Origin: JAJCYK01 sp965224285
GTDB lineage: Bacteria > Bacteroidota > Bacteroidia > Cytophagales > Cyclobacteriaceae
NCBI GenBank assembly: GCA_965224285.1
Contig: OZ245043.1
Coordinates: 186,001-250,000, forward strand
Reading direction: 5' to 3'
Length of the DNA: 64,000 nucleotides
A program made the translations under genes and the position numbers. The notes below the pieces were generated by a model, which was not told where the DNA came from, did no database searches, and saw nothing but the letters and a program-made list of their open reading frames with translations. Below are positions 17,234 to 27,297 of the stretch, in pieces (within the stretch, counting starts at the first letter, position 1; each line of letters starts with the position of its first letter).

Positions 17234-18358
17234 ATGAAAAAATTAAACTACTTATTTTTACTGCTCTGTTTGGGGGTGTGGATATCCTGTGACAGTCTGG
17301 AGGAGGAAACCGTAATGGAGGATAATATCCCCTTGGCAAATGGCAAAGACGCTATAGGTGCTCTTGACGCCAGTTCTCTGGATCCCATTAACGAAGAGTG
17401 TGGTGAGGAAGGAGTTACTGAGCTTATCGCCGGACAATTTACTGATGTTGGAGAGGTCATTGTGAGTTATGACGGTACCATATTGACCGTTGAGTATGTA
17501 GTAGATGCGGAAGGTGTGAACCTAACCGATACTCACCTGCATCTTACATCTTGTGATAACTTTGAAGGTTTCCCTATGAAAAACGGAAATCCTCCTCCCG
17601 GACAATTTGATTTCCAAGGCGAAAATCCATTCGAAATTGACCTGGCCGCTGAAGGACTGGATTTTGAGTGTCTTTTAATTGCTGCCCACGGGGTGGTGGA
17701 AACCCCTGATGGAGATGAAGTCGATCTGGAATTCTTTGCAGAGTGCCTGCCAGAAGGCTTGGTTAAGTACGAAGTGCTTCAAAATCGTCCTGACGGAGAT
17801 CCATCTTACTTTACTGCCAATCTACCTGGCCAGAATTTATTCGGTATACCTGCCTGGTGCTTGGATGTAGACCATAATATTGGCGGTTATCCCGATTTTG
17901 CTATGTATATGATGGAGATGATCTCCAGTTACTCAGATGATGCTGCCACTATTGAATGCTTGGTGGATAAGCCTGAAAATTTGGATGTAGTAAACTGGCT
18001 GTGCAACCAAGACTTGAGCCAATACAGTGGAGCTGAGATTCAAGGAGCGCTTTGGACCTTAGTAGATGATAATCCCCATGTAAACAGTGGTGGAGGTATT
18101 TCCTGGGATCAAACCACCGTTGATGCGCTGGTAGCCCTGGCGTTGCAAAATGGAGAAGGGTTCGTTCCCGGCTGCGATGACAAAGTTGTAGTATTGATGG
18201 ATCCAGGTTGTCCTGAAGATCCCGACCACAGTCACCTGCAAACTACTTTTGTATGTCTGCCTAATAAATGCAAAGGTGAGGACACCGTATGGGGTGAAGG
18301 CGCAGAATTCCCGGGCAATAACTGGGCTATGTACTTCAAGTACTGCGTAGAGGAATAA
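17234..18358 (+). CDS. Lipoprotein with a thioester-domain-like Cys/Gln pattern
   Basis: This 374-aa exported lipoprotein has Lys-Lys, a hydrophobic core and a lipobox ending at Cys19 (WISC). The mature protein is very acidic and rich in Cys. Its middle resembles the first part of a surface thioester domain: PAWCLDVDHN (Cys209), then EIQGALWTL (Gln270, Trp274). This is the Cys and (I/T)Q-x-A-(I/L)-W pair that forms an internal Cys-Gln thioester in Gram-positive adhesins. The 61-residue spacing is shorter than in well-known examples. A strong terminator follows. The function is unknown; surface attachment is a possibility. Confidence 0.6.
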   Translation: MKKLNYLFLLLCLGVWISCDSLEEETVMEDNIPLANGKDAIGALDASSLDPINEECGEEGVTELIAGQFTDVGEVIVSYDGTILTVEYVVDAEGVNLTDTHLHLTSCDNFEGFPMKNGNPPPGQFDFQGENPFEIDLAAEGLDFECLLIAAHGVVETPDGDEVDLEFFAECLPEGLVKYEVLQNRPDGDPSYFTANLPGQNLFGIPAWCLDVDHNIGGYPDFAMYMMEMISSYSDDAATIECLVDKPENLDVVNWLCNQDLSQYSGAEIQGALWTLVDDNPHVNSGGGISWDQTTVDALVALALQNGEGFVPGCDDKVVVLMDPGCPEDPDHSHLQTTFVCLPNKCKGEDTVWGEGAEFPGNNWAMYFKYCVEE

Positions 18359-18387
18359 TGTGGTAACTTACATATCTGATATATTTG

Positions 18388-18415
18388 AAAAAGGGGATTT
18401 TTTTCCCCTTTTTTT
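18388..18415 (+). terminator. Rho-independent terminator after the lipoprotein gene
   Basis: AAAAAGGGG at 18388-18396 pairs with CCCCTTTTT beginning at 18405, with a T-rich 8-base loop and a T-tract to 18415. It starts 30 bp after the lipoprotein stop and insulates the NRPS gene, which begins 47 bp further on. Confidence 0.8.
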
Positions 18416-18461
18416 AATGATAAATTTGTGAGGAAATCATCGGTAGTTATTTTTTTTATAA

Positions 18462-21400
18462 GTGGTTCATAAAAAATTTGAAGAGCTAGCTAGAAGTAAT
18501 CCTCATACTATCTCTTTAATTCATGGTAGTAAAAAGATTAATTATGAGCAACTTAATAGTAGGTCAAATCGTCTAGCTAATCACTTAAGCTATAACCTGC
18601 AGCCCGAGGAGGTAGTGGGAATTTATATGCACCCATCGGTAGACCAGGTGACGGCGGTTATGGGAGTGTTAAAAGCTGGTGGAGCTTTCTTACTCATCGA
18701 TCCTTCATTGCCAGTCCAAAAGATCCAGTTGATGTTGAGTCAGTGTGGTTGTAGTAAAGTAATAATAACCGAACAGCTGCCCCCAACCCAGATTAATAAA
18801 GAAATTGCGCTAATAACTATTACAAATATCACCCGGAATCCCGGAATTCCACATAACAACCCCAAGATCAATCTGTCGCCCACCAATCTTGCTTACATCA
18901 TTTTTACCTCCGGCTCTACAGGAGTACCAAAAGGAGTTATGATCGAACATGGATCCTTAACCAACCATATGAACTGGAGAATTAAGGAGTTTGCCTTTAC
19001 TGCCAAGGATGTGTTCATTTATAAAACTGCTACCAGTTTTGATGCCTGTGTCTGGGAGTTCTTTGGGGCTTTGATGGTAGGTGGCACCTTGGTTATCGCC
19101 GGGAAGGAGGATCGGGAGGACCTGGATGACCTGGTGGCGTTGATCGAAGATCACCAGGTTACGGTGTTGCAGGTAGTGCCTTCCATGCTTAAAGCGCTGC
19201 AGCAAATATTAACCAAAGGTAATTGGCTATCGCTGAGATTACTATTTACCGGTGGGGAAGAGCTAACCCCAAGACTATGCCAGAAACACCATCAATTACT
19301 GAAAGCAGAATTGGTCAATCTTTATGGTCCGGCAGAAGCTACTATTGACGCATCCTTTTTCAGAGTAAATCCTTCTCATACTTATCAGCGAATTCCTATA
19401 GGTAAGGCAGTCAGCAACACAGAGCTGCTGGTATTGGATGAAGCCGGAAATCCGTTGAAATTGCCAGGTAAAGGGATACTGTCTGTCAAAGGCGCTTGTG
19501 TGGGAAGAGGTTATATCAATGACCCTGAAACAACTGCCAAAAGTTTCCTTGAAAGTGAATCAGGAGGGCGTATTTATTCTACCGGTGACCACGTGGAACT
19601 ATTGCCGGATGGCAATTTGGTTTACCTAGGGCGAAATGATAATCAAATAAAGATCAACGGTCAAAGGCTGGCTTTGGAGGAGGTGGAGTTTGCCTTAATG
19701 AAACACCCCGACATCTCTGAGGTTGCCTGCTTTTACCATAAAGATGGGATACCGCCACAGCTGTATGCAGTAACGGTCTGTAGTAATCGCCTGACTCTTG
19801 AACAGTTGTGTTCGTTCCTACAGGATTACCTGCCTGAATATGCGCATCCTCAAAGCCTTATTCAAGTAGGCAGTCTGCCATTAAATGCAAATGGAAAAAT
19901 TGACCGTAAAAACCTGGTTCATGTATTGCCTGAAGTAACCAAAACCGACAGCGATAACAACCAAATCTCAATTGACCATAAATTTTTGGGTATCCTAACA
20001 GAGCTATTGGGATCAATAATTGACCCCAGACATAACTTGATAAGAATTGGTGGCACTTCACTAACTGCCATGCAATTAAGGTCAAGGTTGAAAAGGGCCT
20101 TCGGTCATACCATGGACATACAAGCTCTCTTGCATTGGCCTATTAATAAGATTGATGACCACCTTAAATTAAACAATGGAGCCAATCAGATATTATCTGA
20201 GGTTAAGGTTAATGGCTCTTATCAAACATACCCATTATCCATGCAGCAATTGGGTATCTGGCTGGAGGGAAAAATCCAAAAAGATGATTCCCTTTATCAT
20301 GAACCCACGAAAATTGTGTTTTCCCAAAAATGGACTTTTGAACAAATAGGGGAGCTGGTAAGCTTCCTGATCAGGAGCCACCCTGGGTTAAGGACGGTAT
20401 TGGTCAAAACTGACCTGGAGCCGCAGCAAAGAATTGACTCTGAGCTTCCCCTCGATCTGCAGCGATTTGACCTGAATGGCCTCGAATCCAGCAAAATTCA
20501 GGAACTGGAATACAGCTTCCTGGAAAAACCTTTCGATTATTACCGGGGACCGTTAGTGCGTTTTGGTTGGTTTTATACCAATTCCAAACAATATATGATC
20601 ATGGTAATTCATCATTTGATTACCGATCAGTGGTCACTAAACTTGCTGTTAAAGTCAATTGGCAGGTTCTGCCAAAACCCCGATATCGCGCAGGAACCCA
20701 TTGCGGGTAGGCTATCCTCATCATATGGTCATTATGTCCATCAACAGCTAGAATGGTCAGAACTCTCCACGGCTGGGGCAGATATGGAGTTTTGGCAACA
20801 ATACCTTCAGGACGCGGATTTTAATATACCCTTAGGAGCGAATAAGTTAAGGGCTGCTGACAGCGGGCACACACAGTATTTTAATATTGACCAACAGCTT
20901 GAAGGAGCCGTACGAAAATTGGCCATAAATGCCGATGCCACCCTATATACGTTTTTTTTGGCAGTTTTTAAGCTTTTGCTTTTTCGTTATACTACACACA
21001 GTGACCTGTCCGTACTGACTCCGGTTTCAGATCGTCATCAGCCAGAGTACGAATCCGAGATCGGCTTCTTCGTCAATACTCTGTTGGTAAGGACCAATCT
21101 GGAAGGTAATAAACCCTTTATCTATCTACTACAATCAGTCAAGGAGAGCCTCCAGCAGATATTATCATACACTTCGACCCCATATCCCTACATAACTCGC
21201 AAGTTAAAAGAGTTGGGACGTGAAGTTCCTGATGCCAGAGTGATGTTTGTAATGCAGGACATGACCGCTGCGAGTCAGGCTCTAGAATCAAATCTGTTCC
21301 ACATAGAGCATTGTCATTCACGCACCAGCAAGTTTGATTTGACCTTTTTTATATACGCGCATGGAGATCGTCTGGAAGGAGGGGTAGAATACAGTACTGA

Positions 21401-23315
21401 AGTTTTTGATCGGCCATTTGTGAATGGGATGATCGAACATTTTAAAGTATTATTACATGCAATAGTTGAACGATCTGAGACACCGATTGAGGATCTACCC
21501 CTGATCACAGAAAAAGAGCATTACCAACTTATTACCTCTCAATACGAACCGTGGCTGGATTATCCAAAGGATCAATGTTTGCATGAGCTTTTTCAACATC
21601 AGGCAGAGGAAACACCTGATAATATTGCCATAGCATTTTATCATCAACAGATCTCCTATAAGGACTTAAACATATTATCCAATCAGATCGCCAACCTCCT
21701 ATTGGACCAAGGTATATCCAGGGAGTCTCGTGTTGGAATATGCATGGACCGGTCAATCGAAATGGTAGCATGCATCTGGGGCATTCTTAAGGCAGGGTGT
21801 GCTTATGTTGCCCTTGATCCGGATTACCCCAAAGAAAGGTTGAATTATATGGCCAATGATTCTCAGGTCAATATTCTTTTATCTGACTCCAAACATGTAA
21901 ATATGTTTGATCCGGACAATTATAAAATATTGGCCTGGGACCTTTCAGTAGTCAAAAGCTATACTGGTGAGTCTCCCGGTATCACGGTAAACCTAAATGA
22001 TCTAGCCTATGTGATATACACCTCCGGAAGTACCGGCACTCCCAAAGGGGTTCTGATTGAACACCGGGCATTACCAAGTCTCATTACTGAGAGAATAAAT
22101 GATTTTGGATTAGGTCCGGGGCAATCTGTGCTTCAATTTATGTCTTTGAGCTTTGATGCCTCGCTATGGGAAATAGCTCTGGCATTGTGTTCCGGTGCAC
22201 GATTATGCATGTGTAACAAGGAGGACCTGGTTCCTGGTTCGTCTATGATAGATCTATTAAATCAATGGCAAATCACTTGTGCTACCTTTCCTCCATCAGT
22301 GCTTAATTATCTGGATCCCCATCTATTGCCTACTCTGGAGGTGATCATAGTAACCGGGGAGTCATGCCCGCCCAGCTTACTGGAAAAATGGGCGAAAAGC
22401 CGCAGATTGTACAACGGTTATGGTCCCAGTGAGAGCACCATCGGGGCTACCATCGGCAGGCTGTCCCCAGATGAGCCAGTGCATATCGGCCAACCATTTA
22501 AAAATTACCGGGTTTTTATTCTGGATAAGAACCTGAAGCCATTGCCTAGCGGAGTTTCAGGAGAAATATTTATTGGAGGGATAGGTTTGGCCAGGGGCTA
22601 CCAGAACCTGGCTGAAGACACCCGAATAAAATTTATTCCAGATCCATTTAAAGCCGGCTCCAGATTGTTCAAGACCGGAGACTTTGGTAACTATAACTAC
22701 CAAGGTAATATTGAGTTTCAAGGACGACTTGACCGCATGGTTAAAATAAGAGGTGTCCGCATAGAATTGGAAGAAATAGAGCGAGCTATTTCCTCCCATC
22801 AACTAGTACTTCAGGCACTGGTGGAAGTACAGGAATATGGTGATAACCATAAAAGAATTTTAGCTTTCATAACCTGGGAGGGAACAAAATTGAGTGACAG
22901 CGAATTGCGAGCCTATTTGGCTGTCAGGATACCTCAACATATGATTCCAGCCGTCTTTATCTCACTAAGCGAAGTGCCCAAGACGGCCAATGGAAAGATC
23001 GATCGGAAAATGTTGCCCATGCCAGATCCATCTGACATCAACTACTCCGGTGAGGGAGCATGCACTGCTTTAGAACAAATTATACTGGACATTTTTAGAA
23101 AGGTTTTACAAACGGACCAGATAGGAACCAGCGATAATTTTTTTGATGCTGGCGGGCATTCTCTCATGGTTTTCCAGTTGATTAAAGACCTGGACAAGGC
23201 CACAGGAATTAAAGTTAGAACTCGAATAATTTTCGACCACCCAACCGTAACAGAATTGGCAGAATACCTCAGCGCCAACTATCAGCTTAAAACACCGGTT
23301 AAATGGGACAGCTAA
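18462..23315 (+). CDS. Two-module non-ribosomal peptide synthetase (A-T-C-A-T)
   Basis: This 1617-aa megaenzyme starts at a GTG. Approximate domains: adenylation 1 (residues 1-480, A3 motif FTSGSTGVPKG near 150), carrier 1 (505-575, Ser in RIGGTSL near 532), condensation (580-1030, intact HHLITDQWS near 716), adenylation 2 (1035-1510, A3 YTSGSTGTPKG near 1187) and carrier 2 (1530-1610, Ser in GGHSL near 1565). There is no thioesterase, reductase or epimerase domain. Aligning to the GrsA pocket by eye gives DAWQFGLIDK for A1, which I recall as a glutamine-type code, and DAWTVGGIGK for A2, with no clear match. Both carry the A10 lysine. No MbtH or phosphopantetheinyl transferase gene is nearby. 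The product is probably a dipeptide released by another factor. Confidence 0.93.
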   Translation: MVHKKFEELARSNPHTISLIHGSKKINYEQLNSRSNRLANHLSYNLQPEEVVGIYMHPSVDQVTAVMGVLKAGGAFLLIDPSLPVQKIQLMLSQCGCSKVIITEQLPPTQINKEIALITITNITRNPGIPHNNPKINLSPTNLAYIIFTSGSTGVPKGVMIEHGSLTNHMNWRIKEFAFTAKDVFIYKTATSFDACVWEFFGALMVGGTLVIAGKEDREDLDDLVALIEDHQVTVLQVVPSMLKALQQILTKGNWLSLRLLFTGGEELTPRLCQKHHQLLKAELVNLYGPAEATIDASFFRVNPSHTYQRIPIGKAVSNTELLVLDEAGNPLKLPGKGILSVKGACVGRGYINDPETTAKSFLESESGGRIYSTGDHVELLPDGNLVYLGRNDNQIKINGQRLALEEVEFALMKHPDISEVACFYHKDGIPPQLYAVTVCSNRLTLEQLCSFLQDYLPEYAHPQSLIQVGSLPLNANGKIDRKNLVHVLPEVTKTDSDNNQISIDHKFLGILTELLGSIIDPRHNLIRIGGTSLTAMQLRSRLKRAFGHTMDIQALLHWPINKIDDHLKLNNGANQILSEVKVNGSYQTYPLSMQQLGIWLEGKIQKDDSLYHEPTKIVFSQKWTFEQIGELVSFLIRSHPGLRTVLVKTDLEPQQRIDSELPLDLQRFDLNGLESSKIQELEYSFLEKPFDYYRGPLVRFGWFYTNSKQYMIMVIHHLITDQWSLNLLLKSIGRFCQNPDIAQEPIAGRLSSSYGHYVHQQLEWSELSTAGADMEFWQQYLQDADFNIPLGANKLRAADSGHTQYFNIDQQLEGAVRKLAINADATLYTFFLAVFKLLLFRYTTHSDLSVLTPVSDRHQPEYESEIGFFVNTLLVRTNLEGNKPFIYLLQSVKESLQQILSYTSTPYPYITRKLKELGREVPDARVMFVMQDMTAASQALESNLFHIEHCHSRTSKFDLTFFIYAHGDRLEGGVEYSTEVFDRPFVNGMIEHFKVLLHAIVERSETPIEDLPLITEKEHYQLITSQYEPWLDYPKDQCLHELFQHQAEETPDNIAIAFYHQQISYKDLNILSNQIANLLLDQGISRESRVGICMDRSIEMVACIWGILKAGCAYVALDPDYPKERLNYMANDSQVNILLSDSKHVNMFDPDNYKILAWDLSVVKSYTGESPGITVNLNDLAYVIYTSGSTGTPKGVLIEHRALPSLITERINDFGLGPGQSVLQFMSLSFDASLWEIALALCSGARLCMCNKEDLVPGSSMIDLLNQWQITCATFPPSVLNYLDPHLLPTLEVIIVTGESCPPSLLEKWAKSRRLYNGYGPSESTIGATIGRLSPDEPVHIGQPFKNYRVFILDKNLKPLPSGVSGEIFIGGIGLARGYQNLAEDTRIKFIPDPFKAGSRLFKTGDFGNYNYQGNIEFQGRLDRMVKIRGVRIELEEIERAISSHQLVLQALVEVQEYGDNHKRILAFITWEGTKLSDSELRAYLAVRIPQHMIPAVFISLSEVPKTANGKIDRKMLPMPDPSDINYSGEGACTALEQIILDIFRKVLQTDQIGTSDNFFDAGGHSLMVFQLIKDLDKATGIKVRTRIIFDHPTVTELAEYLSANYQLKTPVKWDS

Positions 23316-23551
23316 AAAGAATCGCCCGCTATCAATTGTTATTCTGCCACTAAGTGACTGACCAGCTTCAACCCCTGGTGGATCTTGGCATTCTCAGAAC
23401 GCTAAAAACCCCGGGATCGCACCTTTGCAAGTCCTTGCTAAAGTAGCATATAAATCTTATATTATATTCCTTTTGCCCTATAACAGAGAGGCTGAATCAG
23501 CGACCTTGTAAGGGAGGTTAAATTAAATTTTCAATATTAAATCAATTATTT

Positions 23552-24034
23552 ATGGGAGTACCACTTAGCGTCACTATAAACGGCACTAACTATCAGAGTG
23601 AAGTTGATGACCGAACCTTATTAGTGCAGTATATACGAGAGGAGTTGAGATTGACGGGAACGCACATAGGCTGCGATACCTCAAGTTGCGGCGCCTGTAC
23701 TATTCTGGTAGATGGCAAAGCGGTTAAGTCATGCACAATTTTAGCCGCCAGCGCCCACGGGGCGGAGATCACCACCATCGAAGGCCTAGCCGAAAATGGT
23801 GAGCTTCATCCAATTCAGGAGAGTTTCAAGGAGCAACATGGTCTTCAATGCGGATTTTGTACCCCAGGTATGATCATGACTGCGGTGCAGCTGCTTGAGG
23901 ACAATGCACAGCCTTCGGAGGCAGAAATACGAAAAGGACTGGAAGGCAATTATTGCCGTTGTACCGGATATCATAACATTGTCAAGGCGATTTATCATGC
24001 TTCACGAAAACAAAAGGAGGTAAGTCATGGGTAA
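23552..24034 (+). CDS. Mo-hydroxylase small [2Fe-2S] subunit, cluster II (CoxS-like)
   Basis: This 160-aa subunit with two [2Fe-2S] centres has Cys41, Cys46, Cys49 and Cys61 for the ferredoxin-type cluster and Cys100, Cys103, Cys135 and Cys137 for the second. It is the first gene of an S-L-M operon, the order typical of form II CO-dehydrogenase-like enzymes. It overlaps the large-subunit start by 8 bp. About 235 bp separate it from the NRPS; that gap contains no gene. Confidence 0.93.
   Translation: MGVPLSVTINGTNYQSEVDDRTLLVQYIREELRLTGTHIGCDTSSCGACTILVDGKAVKSCTILAASAHGAEITTIEGLAENGELHPIQESFKEQHGLQCGFCTPGMIMTAVQLLEDNAQPSEAEIRKGLEGNYCRCTGYHNIVKAIYHASRKQKEVSHG
24014..24021 (+). promoter_or_regulatory. 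Strong Shine-Dalgarno site for the cluster II large subunit
   Basis: AAGGAGGT lies 5 bases before the ATG at 24027 and inside the end of the small-subunit gene. A second one, AGGAGG at 26401-26406, precedes the medium-subunit ATG at 26414. Cluster I genes show no such sites, which is the normal state in Bacteroidota. Confidence 0.75.
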
Positions 24035-26417
24035 CGTTATTGGAAAATCAGTTAAACGGGTTGAAGACAAGCGTTTTCTTACCGGCAAAGGAAGCTATAC
24101 CGATGACATGGTATTGCCTGGAATGCTGTATGCCTGCATAGTCCGTAGTCATCACGCTCATGCTAAAATCAATGGAGTCGACACTTCCGAAGCTGAAGCG
24201 CTTCCCGGTGTTTCAAAAATATTCACCGGAGAGGATATCGCCGCTGCCGGGATCAGCGGTGTGCCCTGTGGATGGCAAGTGAACTTCAAAAATGGCGATA
24301 CCATGAAAGAGCCACCCCATCCGCTTTTAGTGGCCGATAAGGTGCGTTATGTAGGGGATGCAGTGGCGGTGGTTATTGCCACAAGTCCGGGGGTGGCGAA
24401 AGACGCTGCCGAGTTGGTCTCTGTGGATTATGAGGTGTTGGATGCGGTGGTAAAAGCAGATGATGCTTTAAAACCGGATGCGCCTTTAGTGTTTGAGGAT
24501 ATCCCTAATAACACTTGTTATGATTGGGAACTGGGTGACAAGGAAGCGACGGACAAAGCCATGGATGGAGCCGAGCATATCACCTCCCTGGATTTTATCA
24601 ATCAGCGTATCATCTGTAATGCCATAGAACCCAGAAGCGCCATCGGTGTTTACGACGACGCCAGTGATAAATACACTTTGTACACAACCTCTCAAAACCC
24701 CCATCTGACCAGGTTACTACTCTCTGCCTTTGTTCTAGGTTTACCTGAGCATAAGGTGAGAGTAGTGTCACCGGATGTCGGTGGAGGGTTCGGTAGTAAG
24801 ATACCTCATTACATTGAGGAGGCTTTAATGGTTTGGTGTTCCAGGCAACTGAACAAACCTGTAAAGTGGACTGCGGAACGCAATGAAAGTTTCATGACCG
24901 ATACTATGGGCCGCGATCACGTTACCAAGGCGGAGATGGGATTTGATGCCGAAGGTAAAATTGTAGGCTTAAGAGTCAATACCGTGGCCAACCTGGGCGC
25001 TTATTTGTCTACTTTCTCCACTTGTGTACCCACTTATTTGCATGGAACCCTACTGCAAGGGCTTTACACCACTCCTGCTATTTATATCGACCTCACCGCG
25101 GTGTTTACCAATACAACTCCGGTAGATGCTCTGAGAGGCGCCGGAAGGCCGGAGGCTACTTACCTGTTAGAACGTCTTATGGACAATGCCGCTAGAGAAA
25201 TGAATATTGATCCCGCGGAGTTGAGGTATAAAAATTTCATTCCTCCTTTCGATGGTATTGAGCAAGAAGGTTATCAAACCCAGGTAGCCTTGCAATACGA
25301 TAGCGGTAATTATAAGCAAGTATTGGAGAAAGCCTTGGAAATGATAGATTATGAAGATTTCAGGGCTCAGCAAGCACAGGCCCGCGAGGAAGGAAGATTA
25401 CTGGGCATTGGTTTCTCCACCTACATAGAGGCTTGCGGGATAGCGCCTTCTGCGGTAGTGGGCTCTCTGGGAGCCAGGGCAGGACTATACGAATCCGCTC
25501 AGGTCAGGGTACAACCGACCGGTAAAGTAAGCGTCTATGTGGGATCCCACTCGCACGGTCAGGGGCACGAAACAACTTTCGCCCAAGTAGTGGCAGATAA
25601 GTTGGGCATTCCCATGGAAGACGTGGAAATTGTTCATGGTGATTCGGAGTCGGTGGCTTTCGGGATGGGTACTTACGGTTCCCGAAGTTTGGCAGTGGGT
25701 GGCAGTGCTATCATGAAAAGTATCGACAAAGTGCTGGAAAAAGGGGCCAGGATAGCGGCTCATAAACTCGAAGCCGCGGAATCGGACCTCGAATATAAAG
25801 AAGGTAAATGGACCGTGAAGGGTTCGGATAAATCCATCGGATTTGGAGATGTAGCGCTCACCGCGTATGTGCCTCACGACTACCCACAAGGCCTGGAACC
25901 AGGGATGGACTTTGCCAGTTTCTACGACCCCGCCAATTTTACCTACCCGTTTGGCGCCCACATTGCCGTGGTTGAGGTCGATCCTGACACAGGTCGAGTA
26001 AAATTAGAGCGCTTCGTAGCTTGTGATGACGTGGGTAACGTAATCAACCCGATGATCGTTGATGGGCAGTTGCACGGGGGAATTGCACACGGCATTGGTC
26101 AAGCCTTGCTGGAAGGCGCTATTTACGATGAGACCGGACAGCTGGTAAGCGCGTCCTATATGGATTATTCCATGCCTAGGGCTGATGATCTTCCTATGTT
26201 CGAGTTGGACCGCACGGTGACCCCGTGCCCACACAATCCTTTAGGGGTAAAAGGAGCAGGTGAGGCAGGCACAATTGCGGCCACGCCGGCTGTAGTCAAT
26301 GCTGTGCTGGATGCCTTATCACCCTACGGGGTTAAGGATATTACCATGCCCCTGACACCTGAACGGGTCTGGAAATCAATGCAAAAACAAAAACAAACTG
26401 AGGAGGCTGCCATATGA
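24027..26417 (+). CDS. Mo-hydroxylase large subunit, cluster II (form II CoxL-like)
   Basis: This 796-aa molybdopterin subunit is of the CO-dehydrogenase/xanthine-oxidase type. The loop that in form I contains the Cu-binding Cys reads ALRGAGR here (residues 368-374), so there is no Cu ligand. It is close to the AYRGAGR of form II proteins. The GGGFGSK cofactor stretch is present, and the base motif is GAGEAGT with Glu746. Form II enzymes have uncertain substrates and many probably do not oxidise CO. The gene is translationally coupled to its neighbours on both sides (8-bp and 4-bp overlaps). The exact substrate cannot be read from the sequence; an N-heterocycle or aldehyde is possible. Confidence 0.92.
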   Translation: MGNVIGKSVKRVEDKRFLTGKGSYTDDMVLPGMLYACIVRSHHAHAKINGVDTSEAEALPGVSKIFTGEDIAAAGISGVPCGWQVNFKNGDTMKEPPHPLLVADKVRYVGDAVAVVIATSPGVAKDAAELVSVDYEVLDAVVKADDALKPDAPLVFEDIPNNTCYDWELGDKEATDKAMDGAEHITSLDFINQRIICNAIEPRSAIGVYDDASDKYTLYTTSQNPHLTRLLLSAFVLGLPEHKVRVVSPDVGGGFGSKIPHYIEEALMVWCSRQLNKPVKWTAERNESFMTDTMGRDHVTKAEMGFDAEGKIVGLRVNTVANLGAYLSTFSTCVPTYLHGTLLQGLYTTPAIYIDLTAVFTNTTPVDALRGAGRPEATYLLERLMDNAAREMNIDPAELRYKNFIPPFDGIEQEGYQTQVALQYDSGNYKQVLEKALEMIDYEDFRAQQAQAREEGRLLGIGFSTYIEACGIAPSAVVGSLGARAGLYESAQVRVQPTGKVSVYVGSHSHGQGHETTFAQVVADKLGIPMEDVEIVHGDSESVAFGMGTYGSRSLAVGGSAIMKSIDKVLEKGARIAAHKLEAAESDLEYKEGKWTVKGSDKSIGFGDVALTAYVPHDYPQGLEPGMDFASFYDPANFTYPFGAHIAVVEVDPDTGRVKLERFVACDDVGNVINPMIVDGQLHGGIAHGIGQALLEGAIYDETGQLVSASYMDYSMPRADDLPMFELDRTVTPCPHNPLGVKGAGEAGTIAATPAVVNAVLDALSPYGVKDITMPLTPERVWKSMQKQKQTEEAAI

Positions 26418-27265
26418 TACCGTCAAATTTTAAATACTATAGAGCTGGATCAGTAGATGAAGCACTGGAGTTGTTAACTCAGCATGGTCCGGATGCTAAA
26501 TTACTGGCCGGAGGACATAGTTTATTGCCCGCCATGAAACTGAGATTTAATACCCCAGGATCACTCATTGATATTGCAGGCATTAAGGAACTCAATTATA
26601 TTAAAGAGGATGGAGATCAGGTGGTAATTGGCGCTGGAACCACCCATGGTCAATTGGCAACTTCCGACCTGATCAGTGAAAAATTACCCATGGTAATGGA
26701 AACTGCCATGGTGGTCGGTGATACTCAAGTGCGTAATCGGGGTACTATTGGAGGAAGCATCGCTCATGCGGATCCCGCAGCTGATTGGCCCGCTTCATTA
26801 CTGGCTGCCGACGCCGAAGTGGTGATACGAAATGTTTCGGGTATCCGAAAGGTAAACGCTTCCGACTTTTTCAAGGGATTGTTTACCACCGCCCTGGATG
26901 ATGGCGATATAATTACTGAAATTCGCATCCCTGTGAGTAATAGCAGCAATTCAACGTATCTAAAATTTGAGCACCCGGCCAGCCGGTTTGCCATATTGGG
27001 ATGCGCCGCTGTGGTCATAAAGGATAATGGGAATTTTGAGCAAGTTAGATTGGCGTTTACCGGAATATCAAGTACTCCATTTAGAGATCATAAAGTGGAG
27101 GAAATGTTGCAGGGCAAGCAGCTTTCCAAGGATACCATTGCGGAGGCAGCGGAAAAAGCTGCTTCAGATGCAGATATGATGAGTGATCATTTTGCCTCGG
27201 GAGACTACCGACGCCACCTGGCCACTGTCTACGCTAGAAGAGCTTTAGAGGCAGTAGCCTTGTAA
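26414..27265 (+). CDS. Mo-hydroxylase medium FAD subunit, cluster II (CoxM-like)
   Basis: This 283-aa FAD subunit has AGGHS at residues 32-36 and TIGGS at 111-115. It is a paralogue of the cluster I subunit, with the first 50 residues very alike. Its ATG overlaps the large-subunit stop (ATGA) and has an AGGAGG site 7 bases upstream. A 9-bp perfect hairpin lies between it and the MoxR gene. Confidence 0.92.
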   Translation: MIPSNFKYYRAGSVDEALELLTQHGPDAKLLAGGHSLLPAMKLRFNTPGSLIDIAGIKELNYIKEDGDQVVIGAGTTHGQLATSDLISEKLPMVMETAMVVGDTQVRNRGTIGGSIAHADPAADWPASLLAADAEVVIRNVSGIRKVNASDFFKGLFTTALDDGDIITEIRIPVSNSSNSTYLKFEHPASRFAILGCAAVVIKDNGNFEQVRLAFTGISSTPFRDHKVEEMLQGKQLSKDTIAEAAEKAASDADMMSDHFASGDYRRHLATVYARRALEAVAL

Positions 27266-27297
27266 TAATAGACTCTAGCTAAAACATTTACTTTATA

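Noticed and set aside
18462..23315. Siderophore operon
   Set aside because: There is no transporter, receptor or dihydroxybenzoate gene around the single NRPS gene.
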